From contig DASRHK010000119.1 in assembly GCA_035650495.1 (NCBI GenBank), positions 1 to 64,000 on the forward strand: DNA of 64,000 nt, written 5' to 3'. The notes under the pieces were generated by a model. That model was not told the DNA's origin. It was given only the letters and a program-made list of their open reading frames with translations, and did not search any database. Position 1 is the first letter of the stretch. Each line of letters starts with the position of its first letter. Shown here in pieces: positions 1 to 7,582 of this stretch. Origin of the DNA: DASRHK01 sp035650495 (GTDB taxonomy: Bacteria > Pseudomonadota > Gammaproteobacteria > Nevskiales > Nevskiaceae). The position numbers were made by a program, and so were the translations under genes.

Positions 1-2215
1 GGCCGTCGGAGATCCGATACGCGTTGTACGGCAGATACAGCTCGCGCTTGCCGATGAGCTTCCACACGTAGCGATCGAACGGGCCGTTGTACATGTCGAT
101 CATGTCGACCAGTGCGATCGCTTCGGTGCCCGGCATCGGGAAGTCGTAGCCGACCGGCGGGATGCGCAGCAACTTGTGCGCGCCGACGATCAGGACCCAC
201 AGCCGCCGCGGATTCTTGATCGAGTTCGCTGTCTCGTGGAACAGCACGACGTAGTCGGCGCTGCGCCCGTTCTTCGACGTGAAGGTGATGCCCTTGAGCA
301 GCATGTTCTCTTGCGCGATGTTCGCCGGATTGGCGACGTTGCCGTAGCGCGCCATGATGCGGAAGAAGCCCTTCGACTGATCGCGGATCTCGCCATCGGG
401 CATCACCACCGCCTGCCCCGTCGTCGATTGCAGCGTGTCGCCGCGATAGCGCACGCGATGGTTCCACATGATCTCGACGCCGTTCTGCGGCCGCGGGAAC
501 GGGAAGCCGAGTCGCGCGCCTTCCAGCGCATCGGACCCGCTGAGCTTCGCCTTGCCGATGTTCGCGAGGCTCGCGTCATAGATCGCCTGCGGATAGCTCG
601 CCGTGCGATGCGTCGGATACACCGGCATGCGGTAGTCCGGATATTTCGCGAACAGCGCCTGATGCGCGCGTGACAGCTTCGCCGCGTACTGCTTGTAGTT
701 CTGCGCGGTGATCACGAAGATCGGCTTCTCGTTGCCGAACGGATCGGCGAGCCGCCCGCCGGGCTTGAACGTCGACGGCCACTGCTCGCGCGTGAGTCCA
801 CCGGTCCACTGCGGAATCGAGCCTTCCGGCGTGCCCGCGCGCTCGGCGCCGACCGGCGTGAACTCACCGGTGAGCTGCAGCGGTCCCGTCGACGGCGTGG
901 CTCCGCCGCTGGAGCTCGCGTCGGTCACGACGATCGGCTTGCCGGTCAGGCGCGTCGACAGCTTCGCCTCCATCTCCTTCGGCGGCTTGTGCTTGCCCGC
1001 GAAGGTCTGCGCGACTTCTGCCGCGCTCGGCGAATCGAGGAACTTGAGCCAGCCTTCGGCTTGCGCGCGCGTCGCCGCGTAGGTCTGCGCTTCCTTGAAC
1101 GACTTCGCCGCGCCCTGCACGTTGCCCTGCTGATACTGCGCGAGCCCGAGCTGCATCAGCACCGGCCCGCTCTTCGCGCCCGCAGCCGCGGCCTTGGTGA
1201 GCGCTTGCTCGGCGTCGGCGAAATGCTCGCGGTCGAGCTCGAGCTGGCCGATCTGCGTGAGCAGCTCGCTCGACGGCGCCAGTCGATACGACTCCTTCAG
1301 CGCCGCGATCGACAGCGCTCGCTCGCGCGCGGCGTTCCACGTCGCGGCGAGGAATTTCCAGTTGTCGGCGTTGCGCGCGACTTCGCCGGAGTCGAGCCAG
1401 CTCTTGAGCAGCGATCCTGCCTCGAACGGCGCGCCGATCTGCGCCGTGAGATTGATGAGCTGCAGCCGCTCCTTCTCTTCCTTCAGATAGCCCTGCCGCT
1501 GCGCGAGCTCCATCACCGCTTGCGCGCGCTCACGATTGCCGGCCTTCATCTGCAGCGCTGCGAGATTGAGCCAGGCTTCGCGCACGTTCGGCGCGACGCG
1601 CACGAGCTGCTCGGCGATGGGCAACGCATCCTTCTGCTGACCGGTCGCGATATAGGCGGCGATCAGCGACAGCATCGCCGCTGCGTTGCCGGGTCCCTGA
1701 TGCGTCGCCTGCGCGCGCTTCAAGAGCGGGATCGCCTGGCTGTAGTCCTTCTTCTTCACGTAGGCGCTGCCGAGCGCCGCGAGCTCGTCGGGCGACAGCT
1801 GATTCGCGCGCGCGCGGCCCGAAAGTCCTTCGATGATCTTGTCCGGGTCGCCGCTCGCCATGTACAGCTGCGAGAGCACCTTCTTCATCTCGTCCTGCGC
1901 GGGGCCGGACAGCCCGCTCGTCGCGATCGCCTGCTGCAGATATTTCGCCGCCGCCGTGTAGTCCTTCTTGTCGGCAGCTTGCGTCGCGAGATCGCGCAGG
2001 ATCAGCGCCTTCGCGTACGGATCGGTCGTCTGCTGCAGGAGCTTCTGCTCGTCGACCTGCGGCTTCTCTTCGGAAACCTGTCCGGGCAGCTCGCGCACCT
2101 CGCTGCGGTATTGATCGGCGTGCGCAGCAAGAGCAATCGTCATTCCCGCGAAGGCGGGAATCCAGTTGCGAACACCGGGTCCCCGCCTGCGCGGGGACGA
2201 CGAGGCATTGGTCAT
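1..2215 (-). CDS. TPR-repeat protein fused to a DUF1329 domain (C-terminus beyond window)
   Basis: An open frame starts at the ATG at 2215 and runs without a stop to the window edge, giving at least 738 residues. Residues about 45-430 read as TPR-type helical pairs (for example DPYAKALILRDLATQA and GPVLMQLGLAQYQQGN). From about residue 445 the protein changes to DUF1329: the segment FTPVGAERAGTPEGSIPQWT, then YPTHRTASYPQAIYDASLAN, IMWNHRVRYRGD and DRYVWKLIGKRELYLPYNAY follow the family in order. DUF1329 proteins are usually separate exported proteins found beside outer-membrane lipid or hydrophobic-compound transport genes. The start overlaps the tonB stop as ATGA. The first 24 residues are encoded by a palindromic repeat; an internal ATG at 2143 is an alternative start. 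The first 30-odd residues look like a signal peptide ending at AHA. Function in moving a hydrophobic cargo across the envelope is inference. Confidence 0.85.
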   Translation of the reverse strand, partial: MTNASSSPRRRGPGVRNWIPAFAGMTIALAAHADQYRSEVRELPGQVSEEKPQVDEQKLLQQTTDPYAKALILRDLATQAADKKDYTAAAKYLQQAIATSGLSGPAQDEMKKVLSQLYMASGDPDKIIEGLSGRARANQLSPDELAALGSAYVKKKDYSQAIPLLKRAQATHQGPGNAAAMLSLIAAYIATGQQKDALPIAEQLVRVAPNVREAWLNLAALQMKAGNRERAQAVMELAQRQGYLKEEKERLQLINLTAQIGAPFEAGSLLKSWLDSGEVARNADNWKFLAATWNAARERALSIAALKESYRLAPSSELLTQIGQLELDREHFADAEQALTKAAAAGAKSGPVLMQLGLAQYQQGNVQGAAKSFKEAQTYAATRAQAEGWLKFLDSPSAAEVAQTFAGKHKPPKEMEAKLSTRLTGKPIVVTDASSSGGATPSTGPLQLTGEFTPVGAERAGTPEGSIPQWTGGLTREQWPSTFKPGGRLADPFGNEKPIFVITAQNYKQYAAKLSRAHQALFAKYPDYRMPVYPTHRTASYPQAIYDASLANIGKAKLSGSDALEGARLGFPFPRPQNGVEIMWNHRVRYRGDTLQSTTGQAVVMPDGEIRDQSKGFFRIMARYGNVANPANIAQENMLLKGITFTSKNGRSADYVVLFHETANSIKNPRRLWVLIVGAHKLLRIPPVGYDFPMPGTEAIALVDMIDMYNGPFDRYVWKLIGKRELYLPYNAYRISDG
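2138..2203. repeat. Dispersed palindromic repeat-like element inside a coding start
   Basis: Two perfect hairpins lie side by side: ATTCCCGC/GCGGGAAT (arms 2142-2149 and 2154-2161, 4-nt loop) and GTCCCCGC/GCGGGGAC (arms 2179-2186 and 2191-2198, 4-nt loop). Translated on the minus strand it gives SSPRRRGPGVRNWIPAFAGM, a peptide I recognise from repeats scattered through many proteobacterial genomes. Here it encodes the N-terminus of the TPR-DUF1329 protein. Only one copy is seen in this window. Confidence 0.75.
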
Positions 2216-2892
2216 TGCCAGTTGTACTGGAAGTCGGAAAGCTTGAACTCGACGCGCTGCTTCACCTGGCGCGCCTTCGGGTACTCCGCGTAGATCCAGT
2301 TCGAGATGCTCTCGATCGCCGCGGCCTCGAACACGCCCTTGGGCTGCGCGTCGACGATCTTCACGTCGCGCACGTGGCCGTTCGGCAGCACGACGAACGA
2401 GCACTCGACCCAGCCTTCGATGCCGCGCTTGAACGCCCACTCGGGGATCTGAGGCCGCGCAGTGGACAGCGGGATCAGCTCTTTGCCCGAGAACCCCTGC
2501 CCGCCGCCACCACCGCCGCCTGCGGCGGAGCCCGCACCCTTGCCGAATCCGGAGAACGCGCCGCTGCCGAGCGAGAAGCCGGTGCCGCTCATGTTCACCG
2601 GCACGGCGACGTTGGCGTCCATCGGCAGGGCCGTCATGTTCGCGAGCGCCGGGAGCTGCGGCGTCGCCAGCGCCGACGGCGAGCTCGGCGCCTGCGACAG
2701 CTGCGGCGGCTGCGGCACCTGCTCGTCGGGCGGCTGGTCCTTGGCGAGGTCGACCATCTTCACTTCTTCGATCGTGTGCGACGGCCCCGTGCCCTCGCCG
2801 CGCGGCGGCTTCACCATCCACGCCATCAGCAGGAACAGCCCGAGCGTGATGAGCGACGCAATGGAGAACGGGATGAACAGCCGGGGGAACAT
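2212..2892 (-). CDS. tonB: TonB-family energy transducer
   Basis: This 226-residue protein has one N-terminal membrane segment (LFIPFSIASLITLGLFLLMA), a Pro/Gln-rich stretch around residues 50-85 (DEQVPQPPQLSQAP), a Gly/Ala-rich spacer and a C-terminal TonB-type domain (RGIEGWVECSFVVLPNGHVR, ending SNWIYAEYPKARQVKQRVEF). Such proteins carry energy from the ExbB/ExbD proton channel to outer-membrane transporters. The ATG at 2892 is 7 bp after the exbD stop; a longer frame to 2937 would add an Arg-rich tail overlapping exbD and is rejected. The stop overlaps the next start as ATGA. It lacks the long Pro/Lys repeats of E. coli TonB and looks more like the short TonB2 class of the Vibrio TtpC systems. 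Confidence 0.88.
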   Translation of the reverse strand: MFPRLFIPFSIASLITLGLFLLMAWMVKPPRGEGTGPSHTIEEVKMVDLAKDQPPDEQVPQPPQLSQAPSSPSALATPQLPALANMTALPMDANVAVPVNMSGTGFSLGSGAFSGFGKGAGSAAGGGGGGGQGFSGKELIPLSTARPQIPEWAFKRGIEGWVECSFVVLPNGHVRDVKIVDAQPKGVFEAAAIESISNWIYAEYPKARQVKQRVEFKLSDFQYNWQ

Positions 2893-2899
2893 CGAAGCG

Positions 2900-3304
2900 C
2901 TACTTCGGCGTCGCCGCGATCGACACGTCTTTGACACCCGCGAGCCGCGCCTGGTCCATCGCCTCGACCATCAGCCCGGCGCGCGCGTCGGTGTCGGCCT
3001 GGATGATCACGTTCGCCTGCGGATTCGCGGCGCGCAGGCGCTGCACGTTCGCGCGCAGCGTGCGGATGTCGACGTGCTGCTTGTCGATCCAGATCTGTCC
3101 GTCCTTCGAGACGGCGACGACGATGTTGTTGTTCTGCTGGCGCTGCACCGTCTTCGCAGTCGGCCGGTTCACGTGGATGCCGGCTTCCTGGATGAACGTG
3201 TTGGTGATGATGAAGAAGATGAGCAGGTTGAGCACGAAGTCGAGCATCGGCGCGAGATCGATGCCGGTCTCTTCCATGGGCTCGGTGTGACGGCGCGTTC
3301 TCAT
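2900..3304 (-). CDS. exbD: ExbD/TolR-family biopolymer transport protein
   Basis: The protein has 134 residues with one membrane helix near residues 17-38 (DLAPMLDFVLNLLIFFIITN), which contains the conserved Asp (PMLDF) that carries protons in this family. A periplasmic domain follows (NNIVVAVSKDGQIWIDKQ, NPQANVIIQADTDARAGLMV). It should pair with the two ExbB-type proteins encoded just upstream to energise the TonB protein downstream. The ATG at 3304 sits one base after the upstream exbB stop. Confidence 0.93.
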   Translation of the reverse strand: MRTRRHTEPMEETGIDLAPMLDFVLNLLIFFIITNTFIQEAGIHVNRPTAKTVQRQQNNNIVVAVSKDGQIWIDKQHVDIRTLRANVQRLRAANPQANVIIQADTDARAGLMVEAMDQARLAGVKDVSIAATPK

Positions 3305-3305
3305 C

Positions 3306-3842
3306 TCAATAGCTCAGCGCGTCGGCAAGCAGCTCGGTCTGCACGCGCGCGCGCGTGACGAAGCGGCCGACGAAGAAGATGCCCGACATCGACACGACCA
3401 GTCCCGCCATCGTCGAGATCATCGCGTGCGAGACGCCGTAGGCCATGGTGCGCGCGTCGGCATATCCTTTCGCCGCCATCGCGTCGAACACCTCGAGCAT
3501 GCCGGTGACGGTGCCGAGGAGCCCGAGCAGCGGACACATCGGCACGAGCACTTTCAGCAGCGGCAGCGTCGCGCGCATCTGCGCGTTGGCGCGAGAGATC
3601 ATTTCCTGGCGGATGTGCCGCGACGCCCACGACTTGTGATTCGCGCGCGACTTCCACTCGCGCAGCATCTCCAGCTTCTCCCGCGGCAGCACACGGAAGA
3701 AGAACCAGTAGCGCTCGATGATCAGCGTCCACATGATCAGGCCGGCGAGGAAGATCCACGGCAGCACCCAGCCGCCGGCGGCGATGAACTCGTCGATCGA
3801 GACGAACGGCGAGATCAATGCTTCGAAAATCGAATCAAGCAC
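3306..3842 (-). CDS. exbB: ExbB/TolQ/MotA-family proton channel subunit (short)
   Basis: This 178-residue protein has a first membrane helix near residue 25 (GWVLPWIFLAGLIMWTLIIE), a cytoplasmic loop, and two more helices carrying the family signature (CPLLGLLGTVTGMLEVFDAM and HAMISTMAGLVVSMSGIFF). It is a compact ExbB that would form the proton channel with ExbD. The GTG start at 3842 overlaps the preceding gene by 8 bp, so translation is probably coupled. It is the second ExbB-like protein in the operon, after the long TtpC-like one. Two ExbB-type proteins per operon is the pattern of the Vibrio TtpC-ExbB2-ExbD2-TonB2 system. Confidence 0.92.
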   Translation of the reverse strand: MLDSIFEALISPFVSIDEFIAAGGWVLPWIFLAGLIMWTLIIERYWFFFRVLPREKLEMLREWKSRANHKSWASRHIRQEMISRANAQMRATLPLLKVLVPMCPLLGLLGTVTGMLEVFDAMAAKGYADARTMAYGVSHAMISTMAGLVVSMSGIFFVGRFVTRARVQTELLADALSY

Positions 3843-5205
3843 GCTGCGCCTCCAGGCGGCGCGCCAGCATGCCGGTCGACTGCTCGTCGAGGATCTGCAC
3901 GATGATGCGCGAGCGCGCCGAGAGCAGCGCGTTGACGAAGAGCAGCGGGATCGCGATGCCGAGGCCGAGCACGGTCGTCACCATCGCCTGCGAGATGCCG
4001 GCGGCCATGAGCTTGGGATCGCCCGCCCCGGATTCGGTGATCGACTGGAACGTGAGGATCATGCCGGTGACGGTGCCGACGAGACCGAGCAGCGGGCCTG
4101 CAGCGACCGCGAGCCGCAAGTACGATTGGAAGCGCTCGAGCTTCGGCACTTCGCGCAGCACCGCTTCCGACAAGCGAAGCTCGACGACTTCGGCGTCCTC
4201 TTCGACCTTGGCGAGCGCGCCGCTGAACGTGCCGAGCACGCGACCGAGCGGATTGTCGGCCGACGGCTGCTCCAGCTGATCGAGCTGCTGATACACGCGC
4301 CGACCGACGGCGATGAGATAGAACAGCTGGAACGCCGCCGCGAGCGCGCCCGCGATGCCGACGACGATGATCACGTAGCCGACCACGCCGCCCTGCTCGA
4401 TCCGCTCCATCAAGGTCGGGCGCTCGGCTTCCTGCGCGAGGAGCGTGCCGTGCGTCGGGTCGATCAGGATCGGCTCGGCGCCCTCCTTCGCGTCCTCGAA
4501 GTCCTTCGCCTCGGAGGTGAACTTCCCTTTCGGCTGGCGCGGCAGCGCGACCATCGCGCCGTCGGCCTGCACGGAGAGATAGCGACCTTTGCTGAACGCG
4601 GCGAACGCGCCGACGCGCGTGACCTCGGCTTTCTCCTTCGCACCGTCGGCGTTGATGATCTCCGCCGGGAAGTGCACCGAGTGCGCGGTTTCGGTCATGT
4701 CCTCCTGTAGCACGACCCACAGCTGTTGCAGCTGATCGGTGCCGAGCACGCCTTCGCTGTGCTGCAAGCCGTCGAGGAACTTGATGCGATCCGGCAGCTG
4801 CGCGGTGACGAACGAGTTGATCGTCGCCGCGCGGAAATCGGCCGCGGTCTGACGCGCCGCCGCGTAGACCTGCGCGTCCTCGCCGGTCTTGGCGTTGATC
4901 TTCGCTTTGATGTCGGCGAGCGCCTTCTGATTCGCCTCGAACTTCGCCTTCGCTGCGTCGGCGCGCTTCTGCGCGGCAGCCGCTTCGCCTTCCGCCTGCT
5001 TCTGCAGCTCGGCCTGCTGATTGCGATCGTCGAGGAAGCGCTGCTCGCGCTCGGCGTTCTGCCGCGCAGCGGCTTGCGCGCTCTCGCGGACTTGCTTGAG
5101 CAGATCGTCGAGGCCGGAGGCGTGGGCGAGCGGCGCGGCGAGCAACATGAAAGCAGCAACAACGCCCCTCACCCCGGCCCTCTCCCGCAGGGACAGGGAG
5201 ATCAT
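3835..5205 (-). CDS. TtpC-like long ExbB/TolQ protein with periplasmic coiled-coil N-terminus
   Basis: The 456 residues start with a signal-peptide-like segment ending at PLAHA, followed by about 70 residues of charged coiled coil rich in Ala/Glu/Gln/Lys, a periplasmic domain, and then the MotA/TolQ/ExbB core. Core helices are near 270-295 (VGYVIIVVGIAGALAAAFQL), 365-385 (AGPLLGLVGTVTGMILTF) and 407-430 (MVTTVLGLGIAIPLLFVNAL). TtpC of Vibrio has this layout and is needed by the TonB2 system. The ATG at 5205 overlaps the DUF3450 stop (ATGA). The first residues, ISLSLRERAGVRG, come from a repeat-like element; an internal ATG at 5148 would give a shorter N-terminus (MLLAAPLAHA), so the true start is open. 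Confidence 0.87.
   Translation of the reverse strand: MISLSLRERAGVRGVVAAFMLLAAPLAHASGLDDLLKQVRESAQAAARQNAEREQRFLDDRNQQAELQKQAEGEAAAAQKRADAAKAKFEANQKALADIKAKINAKTGEDAQVYAAARQTAADFRAATINSFVTAQLPDRIKFLDGLQHSEGVLGTDQLQQLWVVLQEDMTETAHSVHFPAEIINADGAKEKAEVTRVGAFAAFSKGRYLSVQADGAMVALPRQPKGKFTSEAKDFEDAKEGAEPILIDPTHGTLLAQEAERPTLMERIEQGGVVGYVIIVVGIAGALAAAFQLFYLIAVGRRVYQQLDQLEQPSADNPLGRVLGTFSGALAKVEEDAEVVELRLSEAVLREVPKLERFQSYLRLAVAAGPLLGLVGTVTGMILTFQSITESGAGDPKLMAAGISQAMVTTVLGLGIAIPLLFVNALLSARSRIIVQILDEQSTGMLARRLEAQRA
5165..5200. repeat. Second repeat-like element at a coding start
   Basis: The stretch has the CCCTCACCCCGGCCCTCTCC form common in proteobacterial interspersed repeats, with a short hairpin CTCCC (5182-5186) / GGGAG (5196-5200). 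Read on the minus strand it encodes SLSLRERAGVRG at the N-terminus of the TtpC-like protein. It differs in sequence from the element at 2138-2203. Confidence 0.5.
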
Positions 5206-5945
5206 GACGCTTTCTCGGCCACAGGCATGGGCAGGTTGATGAAGTCGGGCGCCGCGGTCTCGCGCGCGATCTTCAAGCCTCGCCGGATCTCTTTCCGATA
5301 TTTGCCCGGCAGCACTTCCCACTTGTTCGCTTTCGCGTCCCAGCGCCCGGCTTCGTCGCCGTCGAGCGTGAGATAGAACAGCGCCGCGCGGCCGACGCGC
5401 AGCAGATCCGCCTGCCGATCGCCGACCTGCCCGCGCTCGGCGCCGAGCGTGCGGCCGTACTCGGCCTCGATCGTGTACGCCTCGAGCACGCGGCGATATT
5501 TCTCCGCGAGCGGGCTGTCCGGATCGTCCATCATCTTGCGCAGCGCGGCGATGCGCTCGTTGCGCTCGGCCTTGAGGAACGGCAGGTCGAGCCCGACGAA
5601 TTTCTCGAGGCTGTCGACCATGTGACCGAGCAAAGGCAGCAGCTCGCGTGCGGTGACGTCGACTTCGCCGAGTTGCTTCTCGAGATTCGCGCGCTCGGCG
5701 TCCTGCGCCTGCGCGAGCTTCTCCATCTGCGCGGCGTAGGCCGTGAGCTGCTGCGCCTGCACCAGCGCGTTGCGGTACTTCTCGAGCGCAGCGCGGGTCT
5801 GATCGTCGAGCTGGTTGATCCGCTGCTGCGACGCCTTGTTCGCCTGGTTGGTCTGCGCGGTGGCGTCGATCGCTTCGCCGACGGGATCGGCGGCGCCGGC
5901 GCCAAAGCTGAGGAGCAGCGCTGCGAGTAATGCGCGGCTACGCAT
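5202..5945 (-). CDS. DUF3450 periplasmic coiled-coil protein
   Basis: The 247-residue protein has a signal peptide (MRSRALLAALLLSFGAGAA), then a long helical region with heptad-like Leu/Ala spacing (INQLDDQTRAALEKYRNAL, QMEKLAQAQDAERANLEKQL), and a conserved C-terminal half (LPFLKAERNERIAALRKMMD, GRTLGAERGQVGDRQADLLR, LPGKYRKEIRRGLKIA). This matches DUF3450, which occurs immediately upstream of TtpC-type ExbB genes in Vibrio-like TonB clusters; its exact job is unknown. The ATG at 5945 gives the signal peptide directly and overlaps the hydrolase stop by 8 bp. A longer in-frame extension to 6083 is rejected because it overlaps the hydrolase and would bury the signal peptide. Confidence 0.9.
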   Translation of the reverse strand: MRSRALLAALLLSFGAGAADPVGEAIDATAQTNQANKASQQRINQLDDQTRAALEKYRNALVQAQQLTAYAAQMEKLAQAQDAERANLEKQLGEVDVTARELLPLLGHMVDSLEKFVGLDLPFLKAERNERIAALRKMMDDPDSPLAEKYRRVLEAYTIEAEYGRTLGAERGQVGDRQADLLRVGRAALFYLTLDGDEAGRWDAKANKWEVLPGKYRKEIRRGLKIARETAAPDFINLPMPVAEKAS

Positions 5946-6732
5946 GCGACGCCCCCAGGCGGGCGGCGCGCGCCTCGAACGGCCGCAGCCAGGACAGGAT
6001 CTCGTTGACCATCTCTTCGGTGTCCTCGTCGTCGATGACCCAGTGCCCGCGGGCCGGATAGTGGCGCAGCGTTGTCTTGCCATAGAGTCCCGCGACCTTG
6101 CGTACGATCCCGGGTGGCGTCAGTTTGTCGTGTCCAGCGCTGACCACATACACCGGACAGACGATGGCGCGAGGGTCCAGGGCCGCGGCGCGACCGCGAT
6201 CGAGCGGCCAGAAGCCGATCTCGAACAGCGCGCGCCCCGACTCCGGCACCAGCGTCGCGTAATAGCTGTCGTGCCGCTCGCGCGGCGTGTGGTTGTAGAC
6301 GCTCGCAGCGCAGCGCTCGCGGCTCGGCTTGTGCGGCTTGCGCCAGAACGCCGGCGTGGAGAACGTCTTCCAGAACGCCACGATGTTCGACAGCGCGAGC
6401 GCGACGATGCCCGATGGCGACGCCGGCGTGAGCAGCACCAGCGCGAACGGCTGGACGCGCGCTGCGAGCTGCTGTGCCAGCAAGCCGCCCATCGAGTGCC
6501 CGACCACGACCGGCGGCTGCGAGAACTTCTGCTCGCGCACATAGCGCTCCAGGAAGTCGACGTACTCCCGCAGGCTCTTGCTGCCGACGCCGTCGTGCAC
6601 CTTCCCCACTTCGTGTGCGGGCAGATCCGGCACGCGCACGTCGTAGCCGCGCTCGGCGAGCAGCGCGCGCAGGCGCTCGAGCGTCGCGCTCGTGCACCAC
6701 ATGCCATGGACGAGGACGAGCGGACGCGCCAT
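5938..6732 (-). CDS. Alpha/beta hydrolase
   Basis: This 264-residue protein has the alpha/beta-hydrolase order: an N-terminal HGMW oxyanion segment (LVLVHGMWCTS), the nucleophile elbow GHSMGG near residue 83, an acidic residue region (YVVSAGHDKLTPP) and the catalytic His (YPARGHWVIDDED). There is no signal peptide, so it is probably cytoplasmic. The start at 6732 shares its A with the SDR stop (TGATG). An open frame continues upstream to 7641 but overlaps the SDR gene and is not used. Substrate is unknown; with the SDR it may process the ester or alcohol cargo of the TonB system, which is inference. Confidence 0.9.
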   Translation of the reverse strand: MARPLVLVHGMWCTSATLERLRALLAERGYDVRVPDLPAHEVGKVHDGVGSKSLREYVDFLERYVREQKFSQPPVVVGHSMGGLLAQQLAARVQPFALVLLTPASPSGIVALALSNIVAFWKTFSTPAFWRKPHKPSRERCAASVYNHTPRERHDSYYATLVPESGRALFEIGFWPLDRGRAAALDPRAIVCPVYVVSAGHDKLTPPGIVRKVAGLYGKTTLRHYPARGHWVIDDEDTEEMVNEILSWLRPFEARAARLGASHA

Positions 6733-7514
6733 CAGTAGCCCGTCACCCGACGCGTGGTCAGTCGCATCATCCACACCGGCATCAGGCGCGTCGCCATCCA
6801 CAGGAACCAGGTCTGCGCGCCGACGAACCAGTGCACGCGCGGCAGCCAGCGCGGCCGATGTGCGGCGCGCCAGATCACGTTGGCGACGTCGGACGCCTGT
6901 AGATGCACGCCCATCTTCTTCAAGCTCTCGGGCTGCTCGATCTCCGTCACCATCGCGGTGTTGACGAAGATCGGCCAGACCGCCATCACCGTGATGCCGT
7001 GACGCGCCCATTCGATGTTCATCGCTTCGGTCAGTCCGCGCACCGCGAACTTCGTCGCCGAATAGCTGGCGTACGCCGGCGATCCGAAGACGGCGGACGC
7101 CGACGCCATGCTGACCACGCGCGCGCCGCGCGTCTGCTTGAGGTACGGCAGCGCGCAATGGAAGCCGTTGAGCACGCCCTTGAGATTGATGTCGACGATC
7201 AGATGATGGCGCGCGAGCGGGATGTCCTCGAAGTTGCCGACGGACAGGATGCCCGCGCAGTTGAACAGCACGTCGAGGCGCCGGCCGGCCGCTTGGAAGA
7301 ATGCCTCGAGCGCGTCGGCGAGCGCGGAGGCGTCGGTGACGTCGAGCTTTCCGGTGATGCAATTGCCGCTGCCGAGCTCGGCTGCGAGAGCCGCGAGTCC
7401 CGCGGCGTTCATGTCGTAAGCGCCGACGAACCAGCCGCGGCTCGCGAACAGCTTCGCGGTCGCACGACCGATGCCGGCCGCGGCGCCTGTGATGAAGATC
7501 CCCGGACGCTCCAT
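6732..7514 (-). CDS. Short-chain dehydrogenase/reductase (SDR)
   Basis: The 260-residue protein has the classical SDR Rossmann motif TGAAAGIG near residue 10, an NAG-like NCAG motif, the catalytic Ser region (VVSMASASAVFGSPAYAS) and YxxxK (YSATK). C-terminal residues 205-260 contain an aromatic stretch (WLPRVHWFVGAQTWFLWM) seen in some lipid-active SDRs. It is the first gene of the operon that continues into the alpha/beta hydrolase and the TonB-energising proteins. The 68-bp space to the divergent rhodanese gene must hold both promoters. Substrate cannot be read from the sequence. Confidence 0.9.
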   Translation of the reverse strand: MERPGIFITGAAAGIGRATAKLFASRGWFVGAYDMNAAGLAALAAELGSGNCITGKLDVTDASALADALEAFFQAAGRRLDVLFNCAGILSVGNFEDIPLARHHLIVDINLKGVLNGFHCALPYLKQTRGARVVSMASASAVFGSPAYASYSATKFAVRGLTEAMNIEWARHGITVMAVWPIFVNTAMVTEIEQPESLKKMGVHLQASDVANVIWRAAHRPRWLPRVHWFVGAQTWFLWMATRLMPVWMMRLTTRRVTGY

Positions 7515-7582
7515 CGACTCTCTTTGTTGTTGCGCTCCTCAGCGCCCTAGTAATCTTACATGCTGTCAACCTGGAGCCCCAC
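7515..7582. promoter_or_regulatory. Divergent promoter region between the SDR-TonB operon and the rhodanese gene
   Basis: The 68-bp space separates two outward-facing genes. On the minus strand there is a perfect TTGACA (7569-7564) but no good -10 at the usual spacing. A small hairpin, GCGCT-CCTC-AGCGC at 7532-7545, lies in what would be the SDR mRNA leader. Ahead of the rhodanese ATG is a GGAG ribosome-binding site. No operator could be recognised. Confidence 0.4.

Noticed and set aside
7564..7569. TTGACA as the -35 of the SDR-TonB operon
   Set aside because: A perfect hexamer, but no acceptable -10 at 16-18 bp, so no promoter is called from it.
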